From the NCBI GenBank assembly GCA_022013615.1, contig JAKLQB010000949.1, positions 1 through 18,906 of the forward strand: DNA of 18,906 nucleotides, in the 5' to 3' direction. How positions within the stretch are numbered: position 1 is the first letter of the stretch; each line of letters begins with the position of its first letter. Origin of the DNA: Desulfobacterales bacterium (GTDB lineage Bacteria > Desulfobacterota > DSM-4660 > Desulfatiglandales > Desulfatiglandaceae). A program made the translations under genes and the position numbers. This document shows positions 1-6,400 of this stretch, piece after piece. The notes below the pieces were generated by a model that saw only the letters and a list, made by a program, of their open reading frames with translations, did not search any database and had not been told where the DNA came from.

Positions 1-3
1 GCA

Positions 4-1197
4 ATGGAAACTGAAAGGATAGAAGAAGCCAGAGGTCTGGGTTTTTTTGAAAAATATCTCTATATCTGGGTGATTCTGTGTATTGTAGCCGGGATTATCC
101 TTGGAAAGGTTGCACCGGGCGTTGCCAAATACCTGGACGGATTGGCTATTTATGTGGGGGAAGCACCCGTTGTCTCCATACCCATAGCGATCTGCCTTTT
201 CTTCATGATGTACCCCATAATGGTGAAGATCGACTTCGCCGAGGTGATTAAAGCCGGAAAAAGCGGAAAACCCGTTTTGCTCACGCTCTTCGTAAACTGG
301 GCCGTCAAGCCTTTCACCATGTACGCAATCAGTGTGTTTTTTCTTGGGACGCTTTTCTACGGATTCATCGGTCCCGAAGCGGTAGACCATGTGAAGATGC
401 CCTTCGGTCTGGATCTGCCGGTAGGCGCCATGCACGGCGACGGGCAGGTAGTGCTGGTCAATGGCATGAAAATGCTTGAGGTTCCTCTATGGCGCAGTTA
501 CCTTGCGGGTTGTATCCTTTTGGGAATCGCGCCATGCACGGCCATGGTCCTGGTCTGGGGATTTCTGGCGCGAGGAAACGACGGTCTCACCCTGGTCATG
601 GTGGCCATAAACTCGCTTACTATGCTCGTGCTCTATGGAGTGCTTGGGGGATTTTTGCTGGGTGTCGGCCGTCTTCCGGTTCCCTGGCAGGCGTTGGTCC
701 TTTCCATCGGGATCTATGTGGCGCTTCCTCTGGTAGCGGGCTATATCTCTAGGAAAGCGATTATCAGCTCCAAAGGAGAGGAATGGTTCAAGGAAAAGTT
801 CCTGCACGTGTTGACCCCGGTCACGATCATCGCCCTGCTCATCACCCTTGTCCTGCTATTCAGTTTCAAGGGCGAGGTCATCATATCCAACCCCTTGACC
901 ATCTTGTGGATTGCAATTCCCCTCTTCATCCAGACCAATCTGATTTTTTGGATTGGCTATGGACTAGCAAAGCTGCTCAAGCTGGAATATCGGGACGCAG
1001 CCCCGGCGGCAATGATTGGAGCGTCCAACCACTTCGAGGTGGCTATAGCCACGTCCACCATGCTCTTCGGGCTTTCATCCGGCGCGGCGCTGGCAACTGT
1101 CGTGGGCGTGCTCATTGAAGTGCCGGTGATGCTCATGCTTGTAAAGATTTGCCTAAACAGTACCCACTGGTTTTCACGTAAGGTGCCGGTACGTTGA
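4..1197 (+). CDS. acr3: Acr3-family arsenite efflux permease
   Basis: Predicted inner-membrane permease that exports arsenite, driven by the membrane potential or proton gradient (family knowledge). The 397-aa product has about ten hydrophobic segments. It carries the Acr3 signature [13 protein letters not shown] with the conserved Cys at residue 178. Near the C-terminus it has the family pattern [10 protein letters not shown] and then LIEVPVML with Glu372. An unusually long loop (about residues 115-165) precedes the Cys-containing helix. The length fits a complete protein; the ATG is only three bases from the window edge, so its ribosome site cannot be seen. It heads a tight operon with the 71-aa, DUF1573, rhodanese and MauE genes. 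Its C-terminal region is clearly diverged from the acr3 remnant at about 4083-4325, so the two are separate paralogues. The family call is firm; the substrate could also include antimonite. Confidence 0.9.
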   Translation: METERIEEARGLGFFEKYLYIWVILCIVAGIILGKVAPGVAKYLDGLAIYVGEAPVVSIPIAICLFFMMYPIMVKIDFAEVIKAGKSGKPVLLTLFVNWAVKPFTMYAISVFFLGTLFYGFIGPEAVDHVKMPFGLDLPVGAMHGDGQVVLVNGMKMLEVPLWRSYLAGCILLGIAPCTAMVLVWGFLARGNDGLTLVMVAINSLTMLVLYGVLGGFLLGVGRLPVPWQALVLSIGIYVALPLVAGYISRKAIISSKGEEWFKEKFLHVLTPVTIIALLITLVLLFSFKGEVIISNPLTILWIAIPLFIQTNLIFWIGYGLAKLLKLEYRDAAPAAMIGASNHFEVAIATSTMLFGLSSGAALATVVGVLIEVPVMLMLVKICLNSTHWFSRKVPVR

Positions 1198-1216
1198 AAA
1201 AATAGGGGGGAGGAAG

Positions 1217-1432
1217 ATGTTAGAGATAAAAAAAACTGCCATCGCCTTCGATGAGAAAGATTTGATTAAACTGGAGGAAATCATCACTGACCAAGACGAG
1301 GCTGAGGCACTAAAATTCCTCACACATGCAGTGTATAACAAGATTGCCAGGGGACAGCAAGATCGACTCAAGTCCCACCTCGATACCCGGGGAGACCCGG
1401 TGGAGGGGTTTAAGAGGAGGAATGACCGATGA
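1217..1432 (+). CDS. small charged protein of unknown function in the acr3-DUF1573 operon
   Basis: A 71-aa soluble, charged protein that I do not recognise. It has no signal peptide, membrane segment or cysteine. Residues 12-50 are rich in Glu, Asp, Lys and Leu and probably helical; the C-terminus is basic (FKRRNDR). A strong ribosome site (GGGAGGA) lies just upstream of the ATG. Its TGA stop overlaps the ATG of the DUF1573 gene (ATGA), which indicates translational coupling. It lies only 19 bases after acr3, so it is almost certainly in the same transcript. It could be a small cytoplasmic regulator or accessory factor, but nothing in the sequence fixes a role. Confidence 0.7.
   Translation: MLEIKKTAIAFDEKDLIKLEEIITDQDEAEALKFLTHAVYNKIARGQQDRLKSHLDTRGDPVEGFKRRNDR
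1415..1420 (+). promoter_or_regulatory. strong ribosome binding site of the DUF1573 gene
   Basis: A perfect AGGAGG lies 8 bases before the ATG at 1429. It fixes the start, and it shows that the 5' part, which codes for a signal peptide and half a domain, is set up for efficient translation despite the TGA at 1645. Confidence 0.75.
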
Positions 1433-2148
1433 AAAGATGCTGGCTTATTGGAGTGATCTGTATCGCTCTAATCACCCTTTGTCGCTATTCTACCCCTGCT
1501 CAAGAGATCAAGGGGCCAAATATGGTATTGAAGGAGCGGGAATTTGACTTTAAAGATGTCAAAGAAGGCAAAATAATCAGGCATACATTCCAGGTTCTAA
1601 ACCAGGGTGATGAGACCCTCGAGATAGAAAAGGTCGCACCCGGCTGAGGCTGTTCCGTGGCCTCTTTTGACAGGGCTATCCCACCCGGTGGGGAGGGAAA
1701 AATTACACTTTCAGTACGGACAAAGAGTTATGAGGGGGCCCACCGATGGAGCGCCGAAGTTCATACGAACGATCCCAAGATGAAAACAATTGATTTGTAC
1801 GTAAAGGCCTTCGTCAAAGTCCCTATCTATCTATCTCCTCGTTATGTCAATTTTAACGGGAGGGAGGGCCAGAGCCTCACCAGGGTGGTTGAAATCAGGG
1901 CCGGGCGGGACGAGCCTCTGACACTGACTCCGAGCCAATTTAATCTTGAGGGGAAATTAACGTATACAGTGGACGAAATCGAAAAAGGTAAAATATTCAA
2001 GATTCGATTCACCAGCATCCCCGGTGCGCCGCAGGCCTATCACGGGTTTCTTAACCTCGAGACCAATTATCCCGAAAAGCCGGAAATTAACATAAGAATC
2101 AGGGGCCGGTTCGTTAAGGTTAAAAAACCCGCTGGAGGATCATCTTAG
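1429..2148 (+). CDS. exported DUF1573 protein, probable selenoprotein (in-frame TGA at the CGC motif)
   Basis: Read through the TGA at 1645-1647, this is a 239-aa protein. An N-terminal signal peptide (residues 1 to about 25, hydrophobic core then STPAQ) places it in the periplasm or envelope. Residues about 28-125 form a DUF1573 Ig-like domain. In that family a conserved Cys-Gly-Cys follows a Pro-x pair and precedes 'V(A)S(F/Y)D..IPPGGEGKI'. Here the text is KVAPG-[TGA]-GCSVASFDRAIPPGGEGKI, so TGA codon 73 sits exactly on the first Cys. A second beta-rich domain fills about 130-225. The frame is open on both sides and the reading is continuous across the TGA. A strong AGGAGG (1415-1420) is 8 bases from the ATG, and the start overlaps the upstream stop. 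Selenocysteine is my preferred reading. The alternative is a nonsense mutation of a TGC/TGT codon, which a gene caller would report as two pieces (1429-1647 and 1657-2148). Confidence 0.75.
1645..1695 (+). promoter_or_regulatory. UGA codon and candidate SECIS-like RNA structures
   Basis: Two hairpins can be drawn at the TGA. The first uses the TGA itself: GAGGCT (1646-1651) pairs with GGCCTC (1659-1664) around a 7-base loop that begins GU. The second is a GC-rich stem, TCCCAC (1679-1684) with GTGGGG (1688-1693) and a CCG loop; it lies at codons for the conserved IPPGG, so coding constraint may explain it. Bacterial SECIS elements usually present a G in an apical loop about 16-37 bases after UGA. 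The first loop is too close and the second is slightly too far, so neither is a textbook element. Lineage-specific SelB recognition could accept one of them. Confidence 0.3.
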
Positions 2149-2161
2149 ACAGTTGCCATAT

Positions 2162-2183
2162 ATCCTTAGTCTCGCTTAAGGAT
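2162..2183. repeat. 7-bp inverted repeat between the DUF1573 and rhodanese genes
   Basis: ATCCTTA (2162-2168) and TAAGGAT (2177-2183) flank 8 bases in the 74-base gap after the DUF1573 stop. No T-tract follows, so it is not a clear intrinsic terminator. It could be a processing hairpin or a protein site. Confidence 0.4.
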
Positions 2184-2222
2184 CAACGGATATACGTCAT
2201 GTGAGTAAAAACCACGAAAAGA

Positions 2223-2744
2223 ATGATACAAAAAACATCGCGCAAACAAATCTGGTACCTGGGTTTCTGGCAGATGGGAGCTATTGTCATTGTGTCTGTC
2301 ACATTGGCGGTTCTTATTAATCAGTTTCGCCCTGACCGGCTGCCCCTTGTGAGCGTTTGGGCTCCTGAGTCACGTTTAAACTTAGACACAGGCGAAAGTA
2401 TGGTGATTGCTCTTGGGGAAGCCAAAGGCAACTTCCACTCAGGGTCGGCGATATTTCTGGATGCGCGTTCTCCTGAACACTATGAACAGGGCCACATCCT
2501 GGGCGCCCGCAATCTCCCCTGGGAGGTAGTGGAAAAATATTTTGATGCCGTGATGGAAGGTATCCCAAAAGATGCCCTGATCATTTCCTATTGCGATGGG
2601 GAAAGCTGTACCTTGAGCAAGGATTTAACTCAAGAGTTGTTTTTCAGGGGGTATGACAATGCCCGTGTACTGGTAAACGGCTGGAGCCTCTGGGTTGAAC
2701 ACCACCTCCCGGTTGAAAAGGGCCCTTTGCCTGGTGGGTCCTGA
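2223..2744 (+). CDS. membrane-anchored rhodanese-domain protein
   Basis: The 173-aa protein has one N-terminal transmembrane segment (about residues 15-34) and then a single rhodanese domain (about 70-165) that should face the periplasm. Rhodanese landmarks are visible: FLDARSPEHYEQGHILGARNLPW, then the active-site loop SYCDGESC with catalytic Cys124 and a second Cys129, and VLVNGWSLWVEHHLPV near the end. The six-residue loop fits sulfurtransferases that carry a persulfide on the Cys. No convincing ribosome site precedes the ATG, so the start is the best available rather than proven. It sits 74 bases after the DUF1573 gene and 64 before the MauE-like gene. Persulfide or chalcogen transfer within the envelope is the likely role; the acceptor is unknown. 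Confidence 0.85.
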   Translation: MIQKTSRKQIWYLGFWQMGAIVIVSVTLAVLINQFRPDRLPLVSVWAPESRLNLDTGESMVIALGEAKGNFHSGSAIFLDARSPEHYEQGHILGARNLPWEVVEKYFDAVMEGIPKDALIISYCDGESCTLSKDLTQELFFRGYDNARVLVNGWSLWVEHHLPVEKGPLPGGS

Positions 2745-2808
2745 GCATCTTGCTGCTACCTTAGAATGAAACCCCTGTTGGAAAAAGACAAGCAAAACGG
2801 AAAAACAA

Positions 2809-3357
2809 ATGCAACACACACATGAAGATTCAGACAGATCCCTTACTGATTACTCCCGGGAGATTCACGCCAGGGGCCACGGACCTGAAAAAAGGAGGCG
2901 GTGGTATCAGGCAAAGGCTCTCGCTTTCTTAGTGAGGTTGGCATTGGGAATCGTATTTGTCTATGCCAGTGTAGATAAAATCCTGAATCCCGCTGCATTT
3001 GCACAGGCCGTCTACAACTACCAGATTCTTCCAGATCTTCTTATCAATTTGACGGCAATAGTTCTTCCCTGGATGGAGCTTTTTTTAGGCCTTTGTTTGA
3101 TCCTCGGGCTGTGGCTCCCCGGCGCCACTTTCTTGAGCACCTTTCTTCTGATAACGTTTTTCGGGGCGTTGCTCTTCAATACTGCTCGCGGGTTGAATAT
3201 CGATTGCGGCTGTTTCAGTACAACCGACGGCACCCTTTCGGATATTTCCATGGGCTGGTATGTACTTCGAGATGGGGGATTTCTCCTTTTGGCGCTCTAC
3301 CTTTTCTTTTATGTTTTGTTCCGAAAAAATAACTGTCTCAAGTTTCGAACCCCCTGA
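2809..3357 (+). CDS. MauE/DoxX-family redox-associated membrane protein
   Basis: The 182-aa protein has a hydrophilic, basic N-terminus (1-33) and then four hydrophobic segments (about 36-55, 78-103, 105-125 and 150-172). The opening VRLALGIVFVYASVDKILNP and the NIDCGCFS motif with Cys133 and Cys135 are typical of MauE/DoxX-like proteins. Members of this group are thought to move reducing equivalents or handle thiols for periplasmic disulfide or sulfur chemistry (family knowledge). As the last gene of the acr3-DUF1573-rhodanese group, its Cys-Gly-Cys is a natural partner for the Sec/Cys-Gly-Cys of the DUF1573 protein (inference). The ribosome site is weak. Confidence 0.82.
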   Translation: MQHTHEDSDRSLTDYSREIHARGHGPEKRRRWYQAKALAFLVRLALGIVFVYASVDKILNPAAFAQAVYNYQILPDLLINLTAIVLPWMELFLGLCLILGLWLPGATFLSTFLLITFFGALLFNTARGLNIDCGCFSTTDGTLSDISMGWYVLRDGGFLLLALYLFFYVLFRKNNCLKFRTP

Positions 3358-3509
3358 ACAGGTAAAATACTTTATGGACTTTGCTTTGAGTGTCAATAGG
3401 GGAGGTGAAATCCACATAACCAAACAAAGTCCCTAATAGTTTTCTCAGACCTTATGTAAGCAGATTTTGAAAATGGTAGCTTCTTGTTTCACGATTAAGA
3501 AAGAAGTGT
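3358..3509. other. intergenic stretch before the arsR promoter
   Basis: About 150 bases between the MauE-like stop and the arsR promoter. I see no open frame worth calling, no clear terminator and no repeat. With the promoter and 5' leader, the whole gene-free stretch runs to 3686. Confidence 0.5.
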
Positions 3510-3538
3510 TTGACAGAGGAGGGTTTCGGCCTTAATAT
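3510..3538 (+). promoter_or_regulatory. sigma70-type promoter of arsR
   Basis: A perfect -35 TTGACA (3510-3515), a 17-base spacer and a good -10 TAATAT (3533-3538) precede arsR. Transcription would start near 3545, leaving a leader of about 140 bases before the ATG at 3687. Confidence 0.75.
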
Positions 3539-3553
3539 CGTATATCTACGATA
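3536..3553. promoter_or_regulatory. probable ArsR operator (inverted repeat over the -10/start site)
   Basis: TATCGTA (3536-3542), four bases, then TACGATA (3547-3553): a perfect 7-bp inverted repeat that overlaps the -10 box and the expected start point. The symmetry, A+T richness and position suit an ArsR/SmtB dimer that represses its own gene and is released by arsenite or another metal. I see no second copy in the window. Confidence 0.65.
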
Positions 3554-3686
3554 AACGTTTATATGGAGTTAAGGTGGAATCATCAAAGGACAAAATCGAG
3601 GGTTGGATCCTCGGACGAGGCACAGAGCATCTTGTATTTTCTGCATACTAAAGGGCCAAAAAAATCTACGGGCTAAGGAGTTCTTG

Positions 3687-4046
3687 ATGAAAGAAGTAAA
3701 GCTTACGTGCGAAGGTAAACCAGTGGATCTTAAAGAGATCGGGGAAATGTCCATTGATGAATGCAAGAAGAGACTGGCCGAACTCTCAAAAGGGCTTGCC
3801 CATCCCATGCGAGTAGAGATTGTTAGCATGCTGGAGAATAAACCCCCTGAAGAAAAGTGCGTTTGCGGTGACATTGTTAATGCCCTTCCTTTGGCCCAGT
3901 CAAGCGTATCTCAACACCTTAAGGTCTTGAAAGAGACAGGTTGGATACAGGGGGAGATTGATGGACCTTGCGTCTGTTACTGCACGGTCCAAGGCATTAT
4001 GGAATATTATCTGGCTCTCATGAAACGATCCCTTAAAGGAGAATAA
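3687..4046 (+). CDS. arsR: ArsR/SmtB-family metalloregulator
   Basis: A 119-aa winged-helix repressor that should bind the operator just upstream and let go when As(III), Sb(III) or a similar thiophilic ion binds. Helix-turn-helix text is clear: LSKGLAHPMRVEIVSML and later LPLAQSSVSQHLKVLKETGWIQGEIDG. Cys58 and Cys60 (KCVCGDIV) match the ArsR CxC inducer site. A further cluster, Cys95, Cys97 and Cys99 (PCVCYC), lies in the C-terminal wing and may add ligands. The ATG at 3687 is chosen over the upstream TTG at 3603 because AAGGAG (3675-3680) stands 6 bases before it. The only downstream ars gene left is the acr3 remnant; the intact acr3 lies about 2.5 kb upstream. Confidence 0.9.
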   Translation: MKEVKLTCEGKPVDLKEIGEMSIDECKKRLAELSKGLAHPMRVEIVSMLENKPPEEKCVCGDIVNALPLAQSSVSQHLKVLKETGWIQGEIDGPCVCYCTVQGIMEYYLALMKRSLKGE

Positions 4047-4082
4047 AAGGCAACTGGTAACCTTAAAGATTGATCAAGCATT

Positions 4083-4325
4083 GGATTTTACGGGAAGACC
4101 TTGAGTTTCACTGCTGCATCAAACAATTTTGAGCTGGCCATTGCCGTGGCCGTGGCAGTTTTCGGGATAGACTCGGGCCAGGCCTTTGCAACTGTCATTG
4201 GTCCGCTTGTAGAGGTACCGGTATTGATCAGCCTGGTAAATGTAGCCCTGTGGTTTAAGAGAAAGTATTTTCCCTTTGCAATGGAAACGCCAACCGGAGT
4301 CTGCCATGTAACATGTCAATCATGA
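4083..4325 (+). pseudogene. acr3: C-terminal remnant of a second acr3 permease gene
   Basis: About 80 codons encode the last part of a canonical Acr3: [21 protein letters not shown], then [27 protein letters not shown]. Roughly the first three quarters of the gene (about 270 codons) are missing, and there is no proper start; TTG at 4101 is the first possible one. It lies 36 bases after arsR, which suggests a former arsR-acr3 operon deleted from just after arsR into acr3. It matches the common bacterial Acr3 type more closely than the gene at 4-1197, so it is not a copy of that gene. A functional product is very unlikely. Confidence 0.8.
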
Positions 4326-4451
4326 AAATGAAAGGCTGTGTGGTTTAAGGGATCAAGGGTAACCAGGTAACGGGAGGCATGTGATCAAATGGGGCTTGCT
4401 ATGTCCCTTGGCTGATCATGATAAAGACAGAAGGCAAGAAAAAACTAGCCA

Positions 4452-4877
4452 ATGACAAAAGAGACTTTTTACAGACTGGGACGATATGAAATTATAGAAA
4501 AAGAGAATGGCCAAGTGTGGTGGGAATCTCACAGTGGTCTGGGCAGTGCCAAAGGAGGGAAATGTTTTGTAGAGGGAAACATCTTATTCATTGGACCCAG
4601 CAGAACTGAAAAAGACGGCTTTCTAAAAAGGGAGTTCATAGAACGTTTGAATCAACTACCGCCGTGGCAAAAAACCAAATACTACTCCCCAAGCCATACT
4701 ATTTATAACTGCAAGACTGGAAGAGTATCTCCTGAGTTGGGAGCGCGTGAAGAGTTGAACAAGCAGAACAACAGTAAGAGCGATATCGTCAGTAAAGAAG
4801 GAGTTAACGGGGGAACCATATCTAAATCAATAGTTGATGATCTCGTAAAAAGTAACGAAATTCGGGATTTGGGGTAA
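4452..4877 (+). CDS. hypothetical protein, no recognised family
   Basis: A 141-aa soluble protein with no signal peptide or membrane segment. The N-terminal half (1-95) looks like a compact beta-rich domain with many aromatics (RLGRYEIIEKENGQVWWESHSG, then CFVEGNILFIGPSRTEKDGFL) and an IYNCKTG motif. The C-terminal half (96-141) is low-complexity, polar and probably disordered. I do not recognise the family. Codon use and domain-like composition favour a real gene, but the ribosome site is only a loose purine stretch. It stands alone between the acr3 remnant and the NfeD-like gene. Confidence 0.55.
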   Translation: MTKETFYRLGRYEIIEKENGQVWWESHSGLGSAKGGKCFVEGNILFIGPSRTEKDGFLKREFIERLNQLPPWQKTKYYSPSHTIYNCKTGRVSPELGAREELNKQNNSKSDIVSKEGVNGGTISKSIVDDLVKSNEIRDLG

Positions 4878-4937
4878 TGTCCCCAATGCTAACTACTTAT
4901 AATAATTAACAATCCCTAAATTCCTGAATTCCTCAAT

Positions 4938-4963
4938 CCATGTAAAAAGGACTTTTTACATGG
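4938..4963. repeat. perfect 12-bp inverted repeat with a 2-base loop
   Basis: CCATGTAAAAAG (4938-4949) and CTTTTTACATGG (4952-4963) flank only GA. It lies mid-way in the 216-base gap between the hypothetical gene and the NfeD-like gene. The T-run is inside the stem and no U-tract follows, so it is not a standard terminator. It could be a remnant of a small mobile repeat or a transcript-end hairpin. Confidence 0.6.
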
Positions 4964-5093
4964 CTGTCAATAGTTGGGACAAAAGCCACTACGAAGGTCA
5001 AAAAAAAGATCGGTTGGGCATGGGCATTATTCAAAGACTTGTTAGGCAGATATTCACACTGATATCAAGATTCATGATCAACAGAACTCTATA

Positions 5094-5390
5094 ATGAAAA
5101 CCATAATATTAACTCTGGTGATAGGATTCGTGCTCTTTGAATTGGTTGAGCATGTGGTCTTCCCTCTGTTCTGGTTTATCAAGCACCGGAAAAGAAAATC
5201 TGTTTGCGGTGTGACGGGGATGTTAGGAAAAATGGGTGAAATCAAACAGTGGCAAGAAACTGAAGGACAGGTTTTCGTCAATGGCGAACTTTGGAGGGCG
5301 CTCAGTGATGTTCCTCTATTGACTGGGGATAAGGCGGTTGTTCAAAATGTTGATGGGCTGACGTTGAGGGTGAAACCTTGCAAAGATTAA
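5094..5390 (+). CDS. small NfeD-like membrane protein
   Basis: A 98-aa protein with one N-terminal transmembrane segment (about residues 2-22), a basic stretch (KHRKRK), then an NfeD C-terminal OB-fold domain (about 38-96). The domain pattern is visible: CGVTGMLGKMGEIKQW, a GQVFVNGELWRALSD strand pair, TGDKAVVQNVDGLTLRVKP. Such short NfeD proteins usually work with stomatin/SPFH proteins or membrane serine proteases; neither is encoded here. The ATG has only a weak ribosome site. Domain assignment is good; function is open. Confidence 0.75.
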   Translation: MKTIILTLVIGFVLFELVEHVVFPLFWFIKHRKRKSVCGVTGMLGKMGEIKQWQETEGQVFVNGELWRALSDVPLLTGDKAVVQNVDGLTLRVKPCKD

Positions 5391-5713
5391 AGTGGGAGAA
5401 AAAGTGTTTCATAGTATGCCTATTTGTGCGGAAATTCTATCCAAAGAAATTTAAATTTTTCTGTGGGGATGAAAATACCGAATATAGAACAAGGAATTTT
5501 AATGATGAAGTTCTCTGCGTAAAAAGGCGAGCAAATAGCCCAAACTGCTGTTAGAAATAAGGGAATTAGATGCCGGTTTTCTTGACGAACCGGTTTTTGA
5601 TGTCCACGATCATGAGTCCAACTTGCCTGCTTGTGCGTCGCATGCAGAGAGGCGTGATGGAAAACCGGTTTGTAACAAATTTAATGATTTTAAAGGAAGT
5701 TTGGTGATCAAGA
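5391..5713. other. 323-base intergenic region
   Basis: No credible gene. It contains the terminator-like hairpin at 5573-5598 and the palindrome AAACCGGTTT at 5662-5671, which repeats the AACCGG core of that terminator stem. A purine-rich GGAAG near 5695 serves the cytochrome gene at 5714. Confidence 0.5.
5573..5598 (+). terminator. rho-independent terminator after the NfeD-like gene
   Basis: CCGGTT (5573-5578) pairs with AACCGG (5588-5593) around a 9-base loop, followed at once by TTTTT (5594-5598). The 6-bp stem is short but GC-rich. It lies about 180 bases after the NfeD-like stop and before the cytochrome gene. Confidence 0.5.
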
Positions 5714-6349
5714 ATGAAAAATGTAAAGAAATGGGTTGTTTTGGTAATGGGAACTTTTCTCCTGTCAGGTGGGGTTTTCTGCGCGGCCCTGGCTGATCAT
5801 GATGAGCACAAAGAAAAGAAATGGTATCAAAAAATCTTCGATTGGGATGATGACGATGACCATCATGATAGAGGAAAAGATAGGCAGTATCGAAAAAGGT
5901 ACCAGAGCGACTCCAAGCATTATGGGAAACGCTATCTGAAATCTGTAAATAATCCAACCTACATCGAGGGATGCGGGGCCTGTCATTTTACATATCAGCC
6001 CGAGTTGTTACCATCGGGTTCATGGGATAAAATCCTTGCCGGGCTTGAAGACCATTTCGGGGAGATAATTGAGCTTGACCTGGCTTCGAAAAAGGTTATA
6101 GGTGAATATCTTAAGGCGAATGCCGCAGAACATTCATCGGCAAAACGGGCCGTCAAGATTATGAGAAGCCTCGGAAGCCAAACACCGCTGAGGATCACGG
6201 AGATTCCATATATTCAGCGAAAGCACCATGAGGTTTCTCCCAGTGTGTTTAGTCGTGATCCCATCGGTTCCTTCTCTAACTGTTTGGCCTGCCATACGAC
6301 AGCCGAAAAAGGAATCTATGACGATGATTATGTTGTCATTCCACCCTGA
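5714..6349 (+). CDS. dihaem cytochrome c (DHC family)
   Basis: A 211-aa periplasmic electron-transfer protein. A signal peptide (residues 1 to about 27, cleavage near AALA-DHD) is followed by a linker (28-80) very rich in Asp, His, Lys and Arg, including FDWDDDDDHHD. The DHC domain (80-211) has two haem c sites, CGACH (87-91) and CLACH (190-194). Between them are the family patterns FTYQPELLPSGSW and LEDHFGE, and YDDDYVVIPP closes the protein, as is typical. GGAAG precedes the ATG. DHC proteins often accompany b-type cytochromes in low-potential electron chains, but no partner is visible. The downstream neighbour is the damaged CDF gene, 51 bases away. Confidence 0.88.
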   Translation: MKNVKKWVVLVMGTFLLSGGVFCAALADHDEHKEKKWYQKIFDWDDDDDHHDRGKDRQYRKRYQSDSKHYGKRYLKSVNNPTYIEGCGACHFTYQPELLPSGSWDKILAGLEDHFGEIIELDLASKKVIGEYLKANAAEHSSAKRAVKIMRSLGSQTPLRITEIPYIQRKHHEVSPSVFSRDPIGSFSNCLACHTTAEKGIYDDDYVVIPP

Positions 6350-6400
6350 CAGGATTGACGGAAATTAAATACAAAAACCACAAACAAGGTAATAAAGAAA

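Noticed and set aside
487..807. Minus-strand open frame inside acr3
   Set aside because: Antisense to a clear membrane-protein gene; its translation is low-complexity with no domain.
3603..3686. Upstream TTG start for arsR
   Set aside because: The extra 28 residues do not resemble ArsR proteins, and AAGGAG points to the ATG at 3687.
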